From Gammaproteobacteria bacterium (GTDB lineage: Bacteria; Pseudomonadota; Gammaproteobacteria; Pseudomonadales; Litorivicinaceae): DNA of 64,000 bases. Positions 1-8,989 of this stretch are shown here, in pieces (position 1 is the stretch's first letter; the number at the start of each line of letters is the position of its first letter). The position numbers and the translations under genes were made by a program. The notes beneath the pieces were generated by a model, which made no database searches, was not told the origin of the DNA, and saw only the letters and a program-made list of their open reading frames with translations. The stretch spans positions 1-64,000 of the forward strand of contig JAHEDY010000009.1 in assembly GCA_024640985.1 (NCBI GenBank). Reading direction: 5' to 3'.

Positions 1-2048
1 GACTCACCTTTCAACATGGCCGCAAGCGCCGATAGAGTGTCTTGCCCTTTCTGTCGGGCCACCTCTGGATCCAGTTCATCACGGCCATGCCAATGAACAT
101 GCTCATCGGGTAATTCATCTAAGAAGCGACTCGGAGTTGTTTCCAGAAACTCACCAAATTGCTTCCGCTTTTTGGCATAGGTGATCGTTAATTGTTGTTT
201 GGCTCGAGTAATGCCGACGTACATTAAACGGCGCTCTTCTTCGATCGTATCTGCTTCGACTGAGTTTTTATGTGGAAGAAGTTCTTCCTCAACGCCCATC
301 AGAAAAACATCTGGAAACTCCAGTCCTTTCGCAGCATGTAAAGTTGCTAGTTGGACTCGATCGCTATCGTCTTCCTCTTCTTCGCGTTCCAGTATGTCAC
401 GGAGAACGAGTTTCCGAATGGCGGCCTCGATGGCCGTATCGTCAGAATCCATCTCATCAGCCGTTTCAGTGTCATTGTCACTATTCTTCAAATCTTTTTT
501 GAGTGCTTCAAGTAACTGCAAGACGTTGCCCCAGCGACGTTCAGCCATAGGCTCTGAAGAACTTTGGTCAGACAGCCAGCCACGGTAGTTGATTCCTTCA
601 ATCAGTGCTTCAATCGCCTGCATCCCCTGACCTACCAGTAGGTCTCGTCGGGCGACTTCGATCAGCTCCTGAAATTGAGAGAGTCGTCTTGCAGCCTCTG
701 GATCCAGTCGGGATGTCAGCCCCATTTCTGAAATGCAGGCATAGAGTGGCTGATTTCTCTCCTGCGCATATCGACCTAACACTTCAAGAGTGGTTGGTCC
801 GATCCGGCGGCGGGGGACATTGATGATGCGTAGCAAGGCATTATCGTCATCGGGATTGATCAAGATCCGAAGATACGACATCAGATCTCGAATCTCTGAG
901 CGCGCGAAAAAACTGGTTCCGCCACTGAGTTTGTAGGGGATCTTAAAATGTTGAAGCTTGAACTCAAGGATCCGAGCTTGATGATTACTCCGATACAAAA
1001 CTGCAAAATCTGAAAACTGTTTTTTCTGGTTGAGTCTCCGCTCTAAGATCATCGAAGCAATTCGCTCTGCCTCATCTTCATCTGTTTTTGTTGGTAATAT
1101 TTCGATTCGATCGCCGAAACCCTTATCACTCCAAAGTGTTTTTTCGAAAATATGCGGGTTGTTTGCGATTAGGGCATTCGCGGTCTCCAAAATCACTCGG
1201 GTTGACCGATAATTTTGTTCGAGCTTGATCACCTTGAGAGTTGGAAAATCCACATTGAGTTCGTTTAAGTTTTCTGGACGAGCGCCTCGCCAGGCATAAA
1301 TTGATTGATCATCGTCACCGACGATGGTGAGGGCGCCAGAGATTTGTGTCAGCCGCTTCACCAACTCATATTGAATCCCATTGGTATCTTGATATTCGTC
1401 GACCAATAGGTAACGAATTTTCGCTTGCCACTTGGCCAGAAGGTCCGGTTTATGACGGAACAGCTCAACAGGTCTTAAAATGAGGTCATCAAAATCAACA
1501 GCATTACAAGCTTTGAGATAACGGTCGTACTCGACATAGGCGCTTGCGGCCAATACCGCTTGAGGATTGGTCGCTTGGAGCATGGCTTGTTCTGGTGATA
1601 AGCCATCATTTTTCCACTGAGAAATGGTGTGCTGAACGCTTGAGGTGACGTCGCGATCGTCGATCGATTCCCGTTTGAGTAAATCTGATAAGACGGATTT
1701 TGCGTCCTCCGCATCCAGAATGGAAAACCCAGATTTGAGACCGGCGTATGCGGCTTCCCTTCGTAACAAATTCAATCCAAATGTATGGAATGTTGAGACA
1801 GTGAGACCGCGAATTTGATCTTTGCGCGCAACATTCCCAATCCGCTCACGCATTTCACGAGAGGCTTTGTTGGTGAAAGTCACAGCCGTAATGTGGCGGG
1901 CAGGAATCCCGGCTTCTTGAACCAGCCATGCAATTTTATGTGTAATGACACTAGTTTTTCCGCTGCCAGCGCCGGCAAGCACCAGAAGTGGTGAGCCAAC
2001 GTGGGTAATGGCTTCGCGCTGTCGAGGGTTGAATCGATTCAGATCCAC
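1..2048 (-). CDS. rep: ATP-dependent DNA helicase Rep (3' end cut by window edge)
   Basis: Superfamily 1 3'-5' DNA helicase that unwinds DNA ahead of or at stalled replication forks. I translated the open minus-strand frame, which has no stop down to the left edge. It gives about 682 residues, about the full length of E. coli Rep (673), so only the last few residues are probably missing. The Walker A motif AGAGSGKT lies at residues 25-32; further on come TFTNKA, the DEYQDTN Walker B box, GDDDQSIYAWRGA and KLEQNYRS. The C-terminal half has TLHAAKGLEFP and EERRLMYVGITRA. Wording such as ISGGTSFF-like and NNPHIFEK segments is Rep-type rather than UvrD or PcrA. The start is GTG at 2048, preceded by AGGA at a good distance. 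It lies downstream of imuB on the same strand with a 50-bp gap. Confidence 0.9.
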   Translation of the reverse strand, partial: MDLNRFNPRQREAITHVGSPLLVLAGAGSGKTSVITHKIAWLVQEAGIPARHITAVTFTNKASREMRERIGNVARKDQIRGLTVSTFHTFGLNLLRREAAYAGLKSGFSILDAEDAKSVLSDLLKRESIDDRDVTSSVQHTISQWKNDGLSPEQAMLQATNPQAVLAASAYVEYDRYLKACNAVDFDDLILRPVELFRHKPDLLAKWQAKIRYLLVDEYQDTNGIQYELVKRLTQISGALTIVGDDDQSIYAWRGARPENLNELNVDFPTLKVIKLEQNYRSTRVILETANALIANNPHIFEKTLWSDKGFGDRIEILPTKTDEDEAERIASMILERRLNQKKQFSDFAVLYRSNHQARILEFKLQHFKIPYKLSGGTSFFARSEIRDLMSYLRILINPDDDNALLRIINVPRRRIGPTTLEVLGRYAQERNQPLYACISEMGLTSRLDPEAARRLSQFQELIEVARRDLLVGQGMQAIEALIEGINYRGWLSDQSSSEPMAERRWGNVLQLLEALKKDLKNSDNDTETADEMDSDDTAIEAAIRKLVLRDILEREEEEDDSDRVQLATLHAAKGLEFPDVFLMGVEEELLPHKNSVEADTIEEERRLMYVGITRAKQQLTITYAKKRKQFGEFLETTPSRFLDELPDEHVHWHGRDELDPEVARQKGQDTLSALAAMLKGE

Positions 2049-2098
2049 ACAATGATCCTTCCAAGTGAGGCCGAGAGTTTAGCAGGTTGTCACCGTTG

Positions 2099-3490
2099 TT
2101 AACTGAACCAACCGGCTAGCCACCAACTTTTCGAGTGTTGATCTTGGTAGATCCAGCTGATCCGTCTTTGTTGGAATAATCCAATCCAATATCGTCGGCA
2201 GGTAGGCTCAAAATCCCACCATCCAGATTCAATTCGCTCTGGCCCTTGCAGGAGTCGATGTCCTGCGTTCTCAGGAGAAGCTCCGAGTGCCTCGGGAGGG
2301 TGTAATAACCAAATAGGGCGCGGAGGTAGATGCGGCAATGGATAGACTGTTGCTCTGGTATTTAGTTGATTCGCATATTCAGGCCTAGGGTCTTGTTGTC
2401 GACATGGTGTTTTGATGCATTCAGAGCCAAGACGTGCAGTTAAGCGGTCGATGAGTTGATCTCGATCCGTATCATGTGCCTTCACAAACAAGTCCTGTTT
2501 TGGTGGGCTAGACTGGTGCACCTGTTGAATATGTAAGCAAATCCCTGTCATTGGGGATCGAGGCTGTAATTGTTCAAGTCGGATCCACGTCGGATCGGCG
2601 AGTGCGGAAGCGGCATTGACGGGGCTATTGAGAACAATATGTAAATGTTCGATTTGTTGGTCTTCCAAGGTGATTTCCCATCGCATATGGCTTGTGGTGC
2701 AGAGGCGTTGTTTGAGCCAATGAGAGGCATCTTGGGTCAGTCGATGAATCGGGAACCGGAGCATGTCAACGGACTCTAATCCTCGTAAGAATTCAAGAGA
2801 CTGATGAAAAACAGGTGGTGGTGTGAACCAGGTTAAAGGCGTTTGATGACGCCCTGCGACCGCATTGAAATAGAGAAAAGTATTTTGATGGATGCGAGCT
2901 TGTCTGGCTCGGGAGGGAGCGCTGAAATAATCACCAATGGTTCGAAATCCCATATTTTTGAGCCGTTTGATCTGCTCGGCTGGAATATCAGCGACGTCGA
3001 TTGAGAGACGACTGACTGTTTTTTCAAAAGCGTGCTCTTTTGGTCTGAGGCCTTCTTTGACAAAGAGCGCCGCCATTTCTGGCGAGTAGCCAAAAGCAAG
3101 ATGAATCCTGAAGTGATGTGACACAGATGCTTGCTTAAGAGTTTGTGTCAGCGCACTTAAGTCACCAAAGAGAAATTTGCTTTTTGAGACTTCAATACAA
3201 AGGCCTTTTTTCCAGATCGCCACTTGATGTGAGTATTGGTATGCCCAAAGCGCTAAGCGGTGCAGTAGCCGTCTTTCGGCATCCGGTTGGTAGGTTTGAG
3301 CGAGGAGCTTTGGACATAGGGTGAGCGCCATACTAAGAGTCATGCCTGGCATCACTCCAGCTAATATCGATTTTTCGGAGCATTGCATGATTTGTCCTTG
3401 ATGATGGATTGCAATGCATTCGTCGTGATGAGAGATGCCTTGGGCATCCAAGAGTAAATCTGGAAAGGTTAAGTAGGCGTAAATGACCAT
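2099..3490 (-). CDS. imuB: ImuB, Y-family polymerase-like mutasome protein
   Basis: 463-residue member of the Y-family DNA polymerase-like ImuB group. In other bacteria ImuB lacks polymerase activity and acts as the adaptor of the ImuA-ImuB-DnaE2 mutasome in SOS mutagenesis, binding the beta clamp. The protein begins MVIYAYLTFPDLLLD, in the position where a true polymerase has its first catalytic Asp-containing strand. It then has a palm/finger-like region with the SKSKFLFGD stretch, a helix-hairpin-helix-like segment near IKRLKNMGFRTIGDYF (about residues 215-230) and a little-finger-like C-terminal part. Its ATG overlaps the last bases of imuA, indicating translational coupling. No dnaE2 lies next to it; rep follows instead. 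Assignment rests on this domain reading and on the imuA partner with its SOS box. Confidence 0.82.
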   Translation of the reverse strand: MVIYAYLTFPDLLLDAQGISHHDECIAIHHQGQIMQCSEKSILAGVMPGMTLSMALTLCPKLLAQTYQPDAERRLLHRLALWAYQYSHQVAIWKKGLCIEVSKSKFLFGDLSALTQTLKQASVSHHFRIHLAFGYSPEMAALFVKEGLRPKEHAFEKTVSRLSIDVADIPAEQIKRLKNMGFRTIGDYFSAPSRARQARIHQNTFLYFNAVAGRHQTPLTWFTPPPVFHQSLEFLRGLESVDMLRFPIHRLTQDASHWLKQRLCTTSHMRWEITLEDQQIEHLHIVLNSPVNAASALADPTWIRLEQLQPRSPMTGICLHIQQVHQSSPPKQDLFVKAHDTDRDQLIDRLTARLGSECIKTPCRQQDPRPEYANQLNTRATVYPLPHLPPRPIWLLHPPEALGASPENAGHRLLQGPERIESGWWDFEPTCRRYWIGLFQQRRISWIYQDQHSKSWWLAGWFS

Positions 3491-4173
3491 CAGTGGAGGC
3501 CTGCTGTTTCCTGAAGTATGCTCGTTTTTCGCCGTGTAGGATGGGCCTTGGTAATCCAGTGCAATTCCGACGGAATCACAAGAGGCGGTCGTGCATTGGT
3601 GCCTGGCTGTTTGAATACAGTGATTTCAAAGCCGTTTGATAATGATTGCATTGTCACGCGTACAGGCGCTGGAGATGCTTGAATTTGATGTTTGAGAGAT
3701 CTGACTAGAAAGAGTTGAGTGTGTCCTCGCTGACAGGCGAGCTGTAAACGTCTGAGCTGGGTTGAAGTGAAAGGCTCGTTTTCCCATGCAATCAGGCTAC
3801 GCATTGATTGAGTGTTGGCTAACTGTTCCAAGCACCAAGCTAATTGATCATCAGGGACGTTTAAGACATCGACTTTCTGTGGATCAATGCCTTCTTGCAT
3901 GAATCGTTCAGTGCAGGGCGACAGTGGAGGATTGGCCAAAGCGATCCAGCGTGCATCCTGTTGCTTAGTCCATGTGGCAAATGCACATTGCATGGGTGCA
4001 GAGAGCAAATCGTCTGTCAGGATTTCAATCAACATATGAGCAGGCCAACCATGGCCTGAAAAATGCTGATTGAGCTCAGGAAATCCAGTATCCGTGACCT
4101 CGATCGCTGTTTTTGTGCTGCCTTGCCATAACTTTCCGGCATCAAATAGTGGGCGTAAAATATTTGTTTTCAT
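3490..4173 (-). CDS. imuA: ImuA / SulA-like SOS mutagenesis protein
   Basis: 227-residue RecA-fold protein of the ImuA (also annotated SulA-like) family, a partner of ImuB in damage-induced translesion synthesis. The reading LWQGS...GFPELNQHFSGHGWP..MLIEIL (residues about 15-50) is the typical opening of the family. Later stretches WIALANPPLSPC, LAWCLEQ and RSLIAWENEPFTSTQLRRLQLACQ are also family-like. A Walker A motif is not intact, as is usual for this group. The start codon at 4173 is directly abutted by a LexA box, leaving no room for a Shine-Dalgarno sequence, so a leaderless transcript or a start further inside is possible. It is first gene of an imuA-imuB operon and divergent from the dsbD-like gene. 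Confidence 0.8.
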   Translation of the reverse strand: MKTNILRPLFDAGKLWQGSTKTAIEVTDTGFPELNQHFSGHGWPAHMLIEILTDDLLSAPMQCAFATWTKQQDARWIALANPPLSPCTERFMQEGIDPQKVDVLNVPDDQLAWCLEQLANTQSMRSLIAWENEPFTSTQLRRLQLACQRGHTQLFLVRSLKHQIQASPAPVRVTMQSLSNGFEITVFKQPGTNARPPLVIPSELHWITKAHPTRRKTSILQETAGLH

Positions 4174-4193
4174 TACTGTATAAAAATACAGTT
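4174..4193 (-). promoter_or_regulatory. LexA (SOS) box of imuAB
   Basis: The plus-strand 20-mer TACTGTATAAAAATACAGTT matches the gammaproteobacterial LexA consensus (CTGT-N8-ACAG in an AT-rich context) at all core positions. It ends at the base next to the imuA ATG. A TTGACT hexamer lies further upstream on the minus strand at 4208-4203, so the box would cover the -10 region. This fits tight LexA repression of imuAB. It is also close to the start of the divergent dsbD-like gene at 4226 and might affect it, which is inference. Confidence 0.9.
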
Positions 4194-4225
4194 TTTTGAT
4201 GAAGTCAATCAGCTAATCTCGCCTC

Positions 4226-6238
4226 ATGAAATGGATTTTGAAAGCTTGTATTTATTCTCTGTTTGCTGTCTTGCCCTCTCTCACACAGGCGAATCAAGTG
4301 ACAGCGCGTTTGATTGCCCCCGTCGAATCGGTTGTTCCAGGAGAGACGCTGTGGTTTGGGTTATCACTTGAAATCGCTGACGGTTGGAATACCTATTGGA
4401 AAAATGCAGGTTCAACAGGCTTGCCGCCCACCCTTGAGCTGAATGATGGGGAAACAGATATTCAGCCAGAACTTCTCTTCCCTGTCGCAAAAACGAAGCC
4501 GTTTGGTGGAGACACGAGTCTTCTCACTTACGGGTATATGGAAGAGGTGCTGCATCCATTTCAGGTCACAGTCCCTGAGACCATCTCTGGTCAGTGGTCG
4601 TTGACGGGTGAGGCGCGATGGCTGGTCTGCCGAGATATTTGTATTCCTGAAAGCCAAGTCGTGAGTCTTTCACTCCCTGTGATGGGTTCTGAGCGCGAAG
4701 CGCGCCGATCACCATGGGTCCAGAAGATCGATGCTGCACGCGCTGCTGTACCCACTGACTTCCCGGCGACTGTGAATTTTGCCGGCGCTCAGTCTGTTTG
4801 GATCTCTGGACTGACAGAATTGAACGTGAAAGACGTGATGCCTGAGAGTGCTGGGGAAACGCTCGGCTTGGTGCAACGTGTTGAGTCTCTGAGTGACGGT
4901 GTCTTGATTACCTTCGATCGGACACTGAATCCTGCCGATTTTGCAGTCGGCTCATGGGTGGTTGGTCTTGAAACAGGCAGTGTGCGCATCCCATTTGATC
5001 CTAACTTGCTCGTTCCTTCAGCAAAGCAGCAGAACCTCTCTCTGGGATTGGTACTTTTGATGGCGTTAGCCGGTGGCTTGATTCTGAATTTGATGCCTTG
5101 TGTTTTCCCTGTGCTGTCCATCAAAGCACTCTCCATCGCGGGCAAAGCGAGCAAAGAGCGGCATGAAGTTCAAAAAGGCGCTTGGCTCTATACAGCGGGC
5201 ATCTTAGTCACAATGCTAGTTTTGGCATCGATCATGGTCGGACTGAAAGCAGGTGGCGCCCAGATTGGTTGGGGATTCCAACTGCAGACCCCCTGGTTTG
5301 TGGGCCTCTTGGTTTATGTCTTCGTGATTTTGGGGCTCTGGTTGTATGGCTGGGTTGAATTCGGCATGGCGCTCTCGGGTGTTGGTCAAAATTTGACCGA
5401 AGGTCATTCTGGTCGCGCAGAGTTTTTCACCGGCGTACTAGCCGTTGTGGTGGCAACTCCCTGTACCGCGCCCTTTATGGGTGTTGCGATGGGATACACC
5501 CTGACTCAGCCTTGGTGGATCACGTTAATTGTCTTTTCGGCACTGGGTCTCGGGTTGGCGCTTCCCATGCTTATTTTTGCACTACGTCCTCAACTGGCGA
5601 GCCGATTGCCACGCCCGGGTCATTGGATGATTCGTCTCAAACAATTCCTGGCGTTTCCGATTCTTGCAACGGCCATCTGGTTGTTGTGGGTGCTCGTACG
5701 GCAAACCTCATCGGATGTTGTCGCCATAATGCTCGGCGGACTGTTGCTCTTGGTCTTTGGCCTTTGGCTCGTGAAAGGCGGTAGTCGTTTGTCGCACGTG
5801 CTCGGCGTGTTGGCAGTCATCGCCTCTTTGTCGGCAATCCCAAGTTTGTCTCAGCTCACACCTACCCCCTCAGAACAGGCTGTGGTTGATGTTGATTCAG
5901 AGCCCTACGCTTCAAGTGCCCTACGAGCACACGTCGATGATGGACGGACGGTATTTATTAACATGACCGCCGACTGGTGCATTACCTGTAAAGTCACTGA
6001 GAAACGGCTATTAACCACAGAGGCTGTTGATCAATTGTTTGAGTCTTATGGAGTGATTCGTATGACCGGCGACTGGACCCGCTATGATCCGTTAATCACG
6101 GAATACCTGAATGCTTTTGACCGGGTCGGTGTGCCGCTTTATGTCGTGAATCACCCGGGAATGGATCCAATCGTGTTGTCACAATTCCCGAGTTTTGAAG
6201 AGCTTGAGAAAGCGATTAAGGCAAAATCTTCGCTTTAA
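4226..6238 (+). CDS. DsbD/ScsB-type thiol:disulfide interchange protein
   Basis: 670-residue inner-membrane electron carrier that passes reducing power from cytoplasmic thioredoxin to periplasmic thiol proteins. A signal peptide covers about residues 1-22. The periplasmic N-terminal domain has a C135-x3-C139 pair (VCRDIC), as in ScsB-like proteins rather than classical DsbD. The central DsbD membrane domain carries its two Pro-flanked cysteines at C292 (NLMPCVFP) and C413 (ATPCTAP) among about eight membrane segments. The C-terminal thioredoxin domain has WCITC at 584-588. The gene ends 23 bp inside the convergent TlpA-like gene, its likely client or partner. The start ATG at 4226 gives a good signal peptide. 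No scsA, scsC or scsD neighbours are seen, so I leave the symbol open. Confidence 0.85.
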   Translation: MKWILKACIYSLFAVLPSLTQANQVTARLIAPVESVVPGETLWFGLSLEIADGWNTYWKNAGSTGLPPTLELNDGETDIQPELLFPVAKTKPFGGDTSLLTYGYMEEVLHPFQVTVPETISGQWSLTGEARWLVCRDICIPESQVVSLSLPVMGSEREARRSPWVQKIDAARAAVPTDFPATVNFAGAQSVWISGLTELNVKDVMPESAGETLGLVQRVESLSDGVLITFDRTLNPADFAVGSWVVGLETGSVRIPFDPNLLVPSAKQQNLSLGLVLLMALAGGLILNLMPCVFPVLSIKALSIAGKASKERHEVQKGAWLYTAGILVTMLVLASIMVGLKAGGAQIGWGFQLQTPWFVGLLVYVFVILGLWLYGWVEFGMALSGVGQNLTEGHSGRAEFFTGVLAVVVATPCTAPFMGVAMGYTLTQPWWITLIVFSALGLGLALPMLIFALRPQLASRLPRPGHWMIRLKQFLAFPILATAIWLLWVLVRQTSSDVVAIMLGGLLLLVFGLWLVKGGSRLSHVLGVLAVIASLSAIPSLSQLTPTPSEQAVVDVDSEPYASSALRAHVDDGRTVFINMTADWCITCKVTEKRLLTTEAVDQLFESYGVIRMTGDWTRYDPLITEYLNAFDRVGVPLYVVNHPGMDPIVLSQFPSFEELEKAIKAKSSL

Positions 6239-6680
6239 TTTCACTGACGATGTCATCTGCACCCCAGTCTTTCATCCCTTGAATGCTTTCCACGGCTTCG
6301 CCGGATGTGTTGATTAATACAGTCGTTGGCACGCCTCGTAAGCCATACACTTTAAGACCTGACATCTTTGCGTCTTTCAACAGCACGGTGTGGTCGCCGA
6401 AAAGCTCGGGTTTTTTCGCTTTAAAAGCCTCGATTGTTTTGGTGTTTTCACCAAAATTCACAAGATACACCGTTGCCTGTCCATTGAGTTTTTGGCCGAG
6501 TAGTTCGAGATCAGGCAATTCTTTAATGCAGGGTGCGCACCAAGTGGCCCAGAAATTAACGACGGCCGGACCTTGGATCGTTGATGGCTGATCTTGCAGG
6601 TTAGTCAGGCCATTGGCCTGTGCTTTCATGAGGCCAAAACACATGAAAATCCCAAACAAGATTGTCCTACGATTGAACAT
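6216..6680 (-). CDS. TlpA/ResA-like periplasmic thioredoxin
   Basis: 154-residue secreted thioredoxin-fold protein. The N-terminus (MFNRRTILFG... to about residue 22) is a signal peptide or anchor. The active site WCAPC is at 47-51 after VNFWAT, and the cis-proline loop reads RGVPTT. Such proteins reduce periplasmic disulfides, for example in cytochrome c maturation. No cytochrome genes are in the window, so the client is unknown. It converges on and overlaps by 23 bp the DsbD/ScsB-like reductase, which plausibly keeps it reduced (inference from adjacency). Confidence 0.82.
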   Translation of the reverse strand: MFNRRTILFGIFMCFGLMKAQANGLTNLQDQPSTIQGPAVVNFWATWCAPCIKELPDLELLGQKLNGQATVYLVNFGENTKTIEAFKAKKPELFGDHTVLLKDAKMSGLKVYGLRGVPTTVLINTSGEAVESIQGMKDWGADDIVSEIKAKILP

Positions 6681-6761
6681 TGTTTATTCTCCTAGGTAGT
6701 CGGATGGAATCCGACGTGAGTGTGCTCAATATTATGTGAAGAATTACAAAGGAGCGACACA

Positions 6762-7589
6762 ATGATCGATCAAGTGCGCGCCTCACTATCAAGTCTCAGC
6801 AAATCTGAGCGTGCGGTAGCTGAGACGATCTTAGCGGATCCCGAGCATTCTGTGCATCTAAGTATTGCCCGGCTGGCGACAGCTGCAGGAGTTTCTGAGC
6901 CGACCGTGAATCGTTTTTGTCGTTCGCTGGGTTGCAGAGGGTTTCCGGATTTTAAACTGCGTCTTGCTCAGACTCTGGCGAACCCAGCCAATTTCCAAGT
7001 TCGCGGTCTGGATGATGCTGATTCGACCTTACAACTGGCTGATAAAATGTTTGAAACAGCCATGTCGCGAATCAATCGTGCACGAACGCGTCTCCCTGAG
7101 CAAGATCTCATCGGCGTGATCAGTGAAATCCTGGATTGCCGGCGCTTGCTGATCTACGGGCTGGGCCCGACCTCTGGCTTGGCTCGAGGTGCTCAGGAAT
7201 TGTTTATTGGGGCGCCCATCGCAGTCGTTGTCCATACCGATGCCGTGATTCAAGAGCTCACAGCGAATACCGCCTCGCCTGACGATCTCTTTTTATTTTT
7301 GTGCACTAATGGTGAAACAGCGCCCATGGTCCAGTCAGCGACTTTGGCTGACGAGCGTGGTGCGCGACTCATTGCGATCGCTCCGACAGGATCACCATTG
7401 GCAAGAGCCTGTCATCGAACGCTGGATTTGGTGTTGGATTCATCAACGGCCACGATGGCTCGCTTCACCAACCGGCTCGTGAGCCAAGTTGTGCTGGAAG
7501 TCCTCGGAGAGAGTGTTCAGCACGCCGTTCGAACCCATCGTAAATTTAAACATTTAATGCCAAGCCGTTCCGAGCGCGCTGTCGGCTAA
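6762..7589 (+). CDS. MurR/RpiR-family (HexR-like) transcriptional regulator
   Basis: 275-residue regulator with an N-terminal RpiR helix-turn-helix (residues 1-77; SKSERAVAETIL..., LATAAGVSEPTVNRFCRSLGCRGFPDFKLRLAQ) and a C-terminal SIS sugar-phosphate-binding domain (about 110-250; RLLIYGLGPTSGLARGAQELF and LFLCTNGETAPMVQSA). The wording is like HexR, which in Pseudomonas and many gammaproteobacteria senses KDPG and controls central carbon genes. No Entner-Doudoroff genes are next to it here, so the regulon is not shown. The start is the ATG at 6762 with GGAG seven bases upstream; an upstream in-frame ATG at 6720 lacks a ribosome site and adds 14 residues outside the family fold. Confidence 0.8.
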   Translation: MIDQVRASLSSLSKSERAVAETILADPEHSVHLSIARLATAAGVSEPTVNRFCRSLGCRGFPDFKLRLAQTLANPANFQVRGLDDADSTLQLADKMFETAMSRINRARTRLPEQDLIGVISEILDCRRLLIYGLGPTSGLARGAQELFIGAPIAVVVHTDAVIQELTANTASPDDLFLFLCTNGETAPMVQSATLADERGARLIAIAPTGSPLARACHRTLDLVLDSSTATMARFTNRLVSQVVLEVLGESVQHAVRTHRKFKHLMPSRSERAVG

Positions 7590-7624
7590 AATCTGGTCTA
7601 TCCTGTATTGAACAGGAGGCCAAT

Positions 7625-8989
7625 GTGGCAAAAGTAAAATCGATCTATCAATGCCAAGACTGTGGCGTGACCTCGTCACAGTGGGCCGGGCAATGTGCCG
7701 GTTGCCATGCTTGGAATACCCTGGTGGAATCTGTACAGGCAGCCGAGCCTGTCAAAGGGCGTCCCGTTGGTTATGCTGGTACCATCCCTGAACGTTCAAA
7801 ATTGTCAGCCGTACGACCTGAAAGACTGGCACGCCTCAGCTCAGGATATTCAGAATTTGATCGAGTGCTCGGTGGCGGGTTTGTTCCCGGCTCGGTCATT
7901 TTGCTCGGTGGTGCGCCTGGTGCGGGGAAAAGTACCTTATTACTTCAAGTGACAACCCTATTGTCAGCCAATAAGCCCTGTTTGTATGTCACCGGGGAAG
8001 AGTCGCTCGAACAAATCGCGCTTCGTGCGCAACGACTGGGACTTAACGGTGATCAATTAGAATGCGTTTCCGAGACGCGAGTTGAAGCGATCGCAGCGAT
8101 GGTCGAGCAGATCAAGCCATCACTCATCGTGGTTGATTCGGTGCAAGTCATGCAAGTTGAGTCACTCTCAGGAGCGCCTGGGAGCGTCGGGCAGGTCCGT
8201 GAATCTGCGGCACAGCTCACGCGACTCGCTAAAGCCACAGGGGTCATTGTGTTACTAGTAGGTCACGTGACCAAAGAAGGTGCTCTAGCCGGTCCCAAAG
8301 TTCTTGAACATATCATTGATGCTTCGCTTCTTCTTGAGGGCGACAGTGGCGGGCGTTTTCGAACCTTGCGTGCACAAAAGAACCGCTTTGGCTCGGTCGG
8401 AGAACTTGGTGTATTTGCGATGACTGAAACCGGTCTTCGTGAAGTCAAAAATCCATCGGCGATTTTTCTCAGTCGGCCCGACAGTGTGGCACCGGGATCG
8501 TCGGTGATTTGTACCTGGGAAGGAACGCGTCCACTTCTCGTCGAGGTGCAGGCCTTAGTTGATTCAAGTCTTGGTGGTTCGCCAAAACGGATTGCTGTGG
8601 GGCTCGATGGACAGCGTCTGGCGATGCTTCTTGCAATTTTGCACCGTCATGGTCATGTGCAACTTGGCGATCAGGATGTGTTTGTGAATGCCGTCGGTGG
8701 TGTGAAGGTCACCGAAACAGGTGCTGACCTCGGCTTGTTGCTGGCTTGTGTTTCAAGCTTCCGAGGTCGGCCGATTCCAAAACATTGGGTGATTTTTGGA
8801 GAGGTTGGTTTGTCGGGCGAGGTGCGTCCTGTTGCATCGGGGCAGGAGCGGATTCGTGAGGCGGCCAAGCATGGTTTCACGAAGGCGATTGTTCCAGCGG
8901 CAAATGCCCCGAAACAGTCGATCAATGGAATTGAAGTGTGCCGTGTCGAGCGCATCAGTCAGGTATTGGAGTTATTTGATGAATCGTGA
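7625..8989 (+). CDS. radA: DNA repair protein RadA
   Basis: 454-residue RecA-like ATPase that promotes branch migration during recombination. It has the N-terminal C4 zinc finger (C10, C13, C24, C27), Walker A GGAPGAGKST at 95-104, the RadA-specific KNRFG motif at 252-256 and a C-terminal Lon-protease-like domain (about 290-454) with GGVKVTETGADL and GEVGLSGEVRPV. Length matches the family (460 in E. coli). The start is GTG at 7625 behind AGGAGG. The 3' end overlaps pdxH by 11 bp. Confidence 0.96.
   Translation: MAKVKSIYQCQDCGVTSSQWAGQCAGCHAWNTLVESVQAAEPVKGRPVGYAGTIPERSKLSAVRPERLARLSSGYSEFDRVLGGGFVPGSVILLGGAPGAGKSTLLLQVTTLLSANKPCLYVTGEESLEQIALRAQRLGLNGDQLECVSETRVEAIAAMVEQIKPSLIVVDSVQVMQVESLSGAPGSVGQVRESAAQLTRLAKATGVIVLLVGHVTKEGALAGPKVLEHIIDASLLLEGDSGGRFRTLRAQKNRFGSVGELGVFAMTETGLREVKNPSAIFLSRPDSVAPGSSVICTWEGTRPLLVEVQALVDSSLGGSPKRIAVGLDGQRLAMLLAILHRHGHVQLGDQDVFVNAVGGVKVTETGADLGLLLACVSSFRGRPIPKHWVIFGEVGLSGEVRPVASGQERIREAAKHGFTKAIVPAANAPKQSINGIEVCRVERISQVLELFDES

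Noticed and set aside
181..1714. Several plus- and minus-strand frames across the rep region
   Set aside because: They are shadows of the long open rep frame, which runs off the left edge and carries all helicase motifs.
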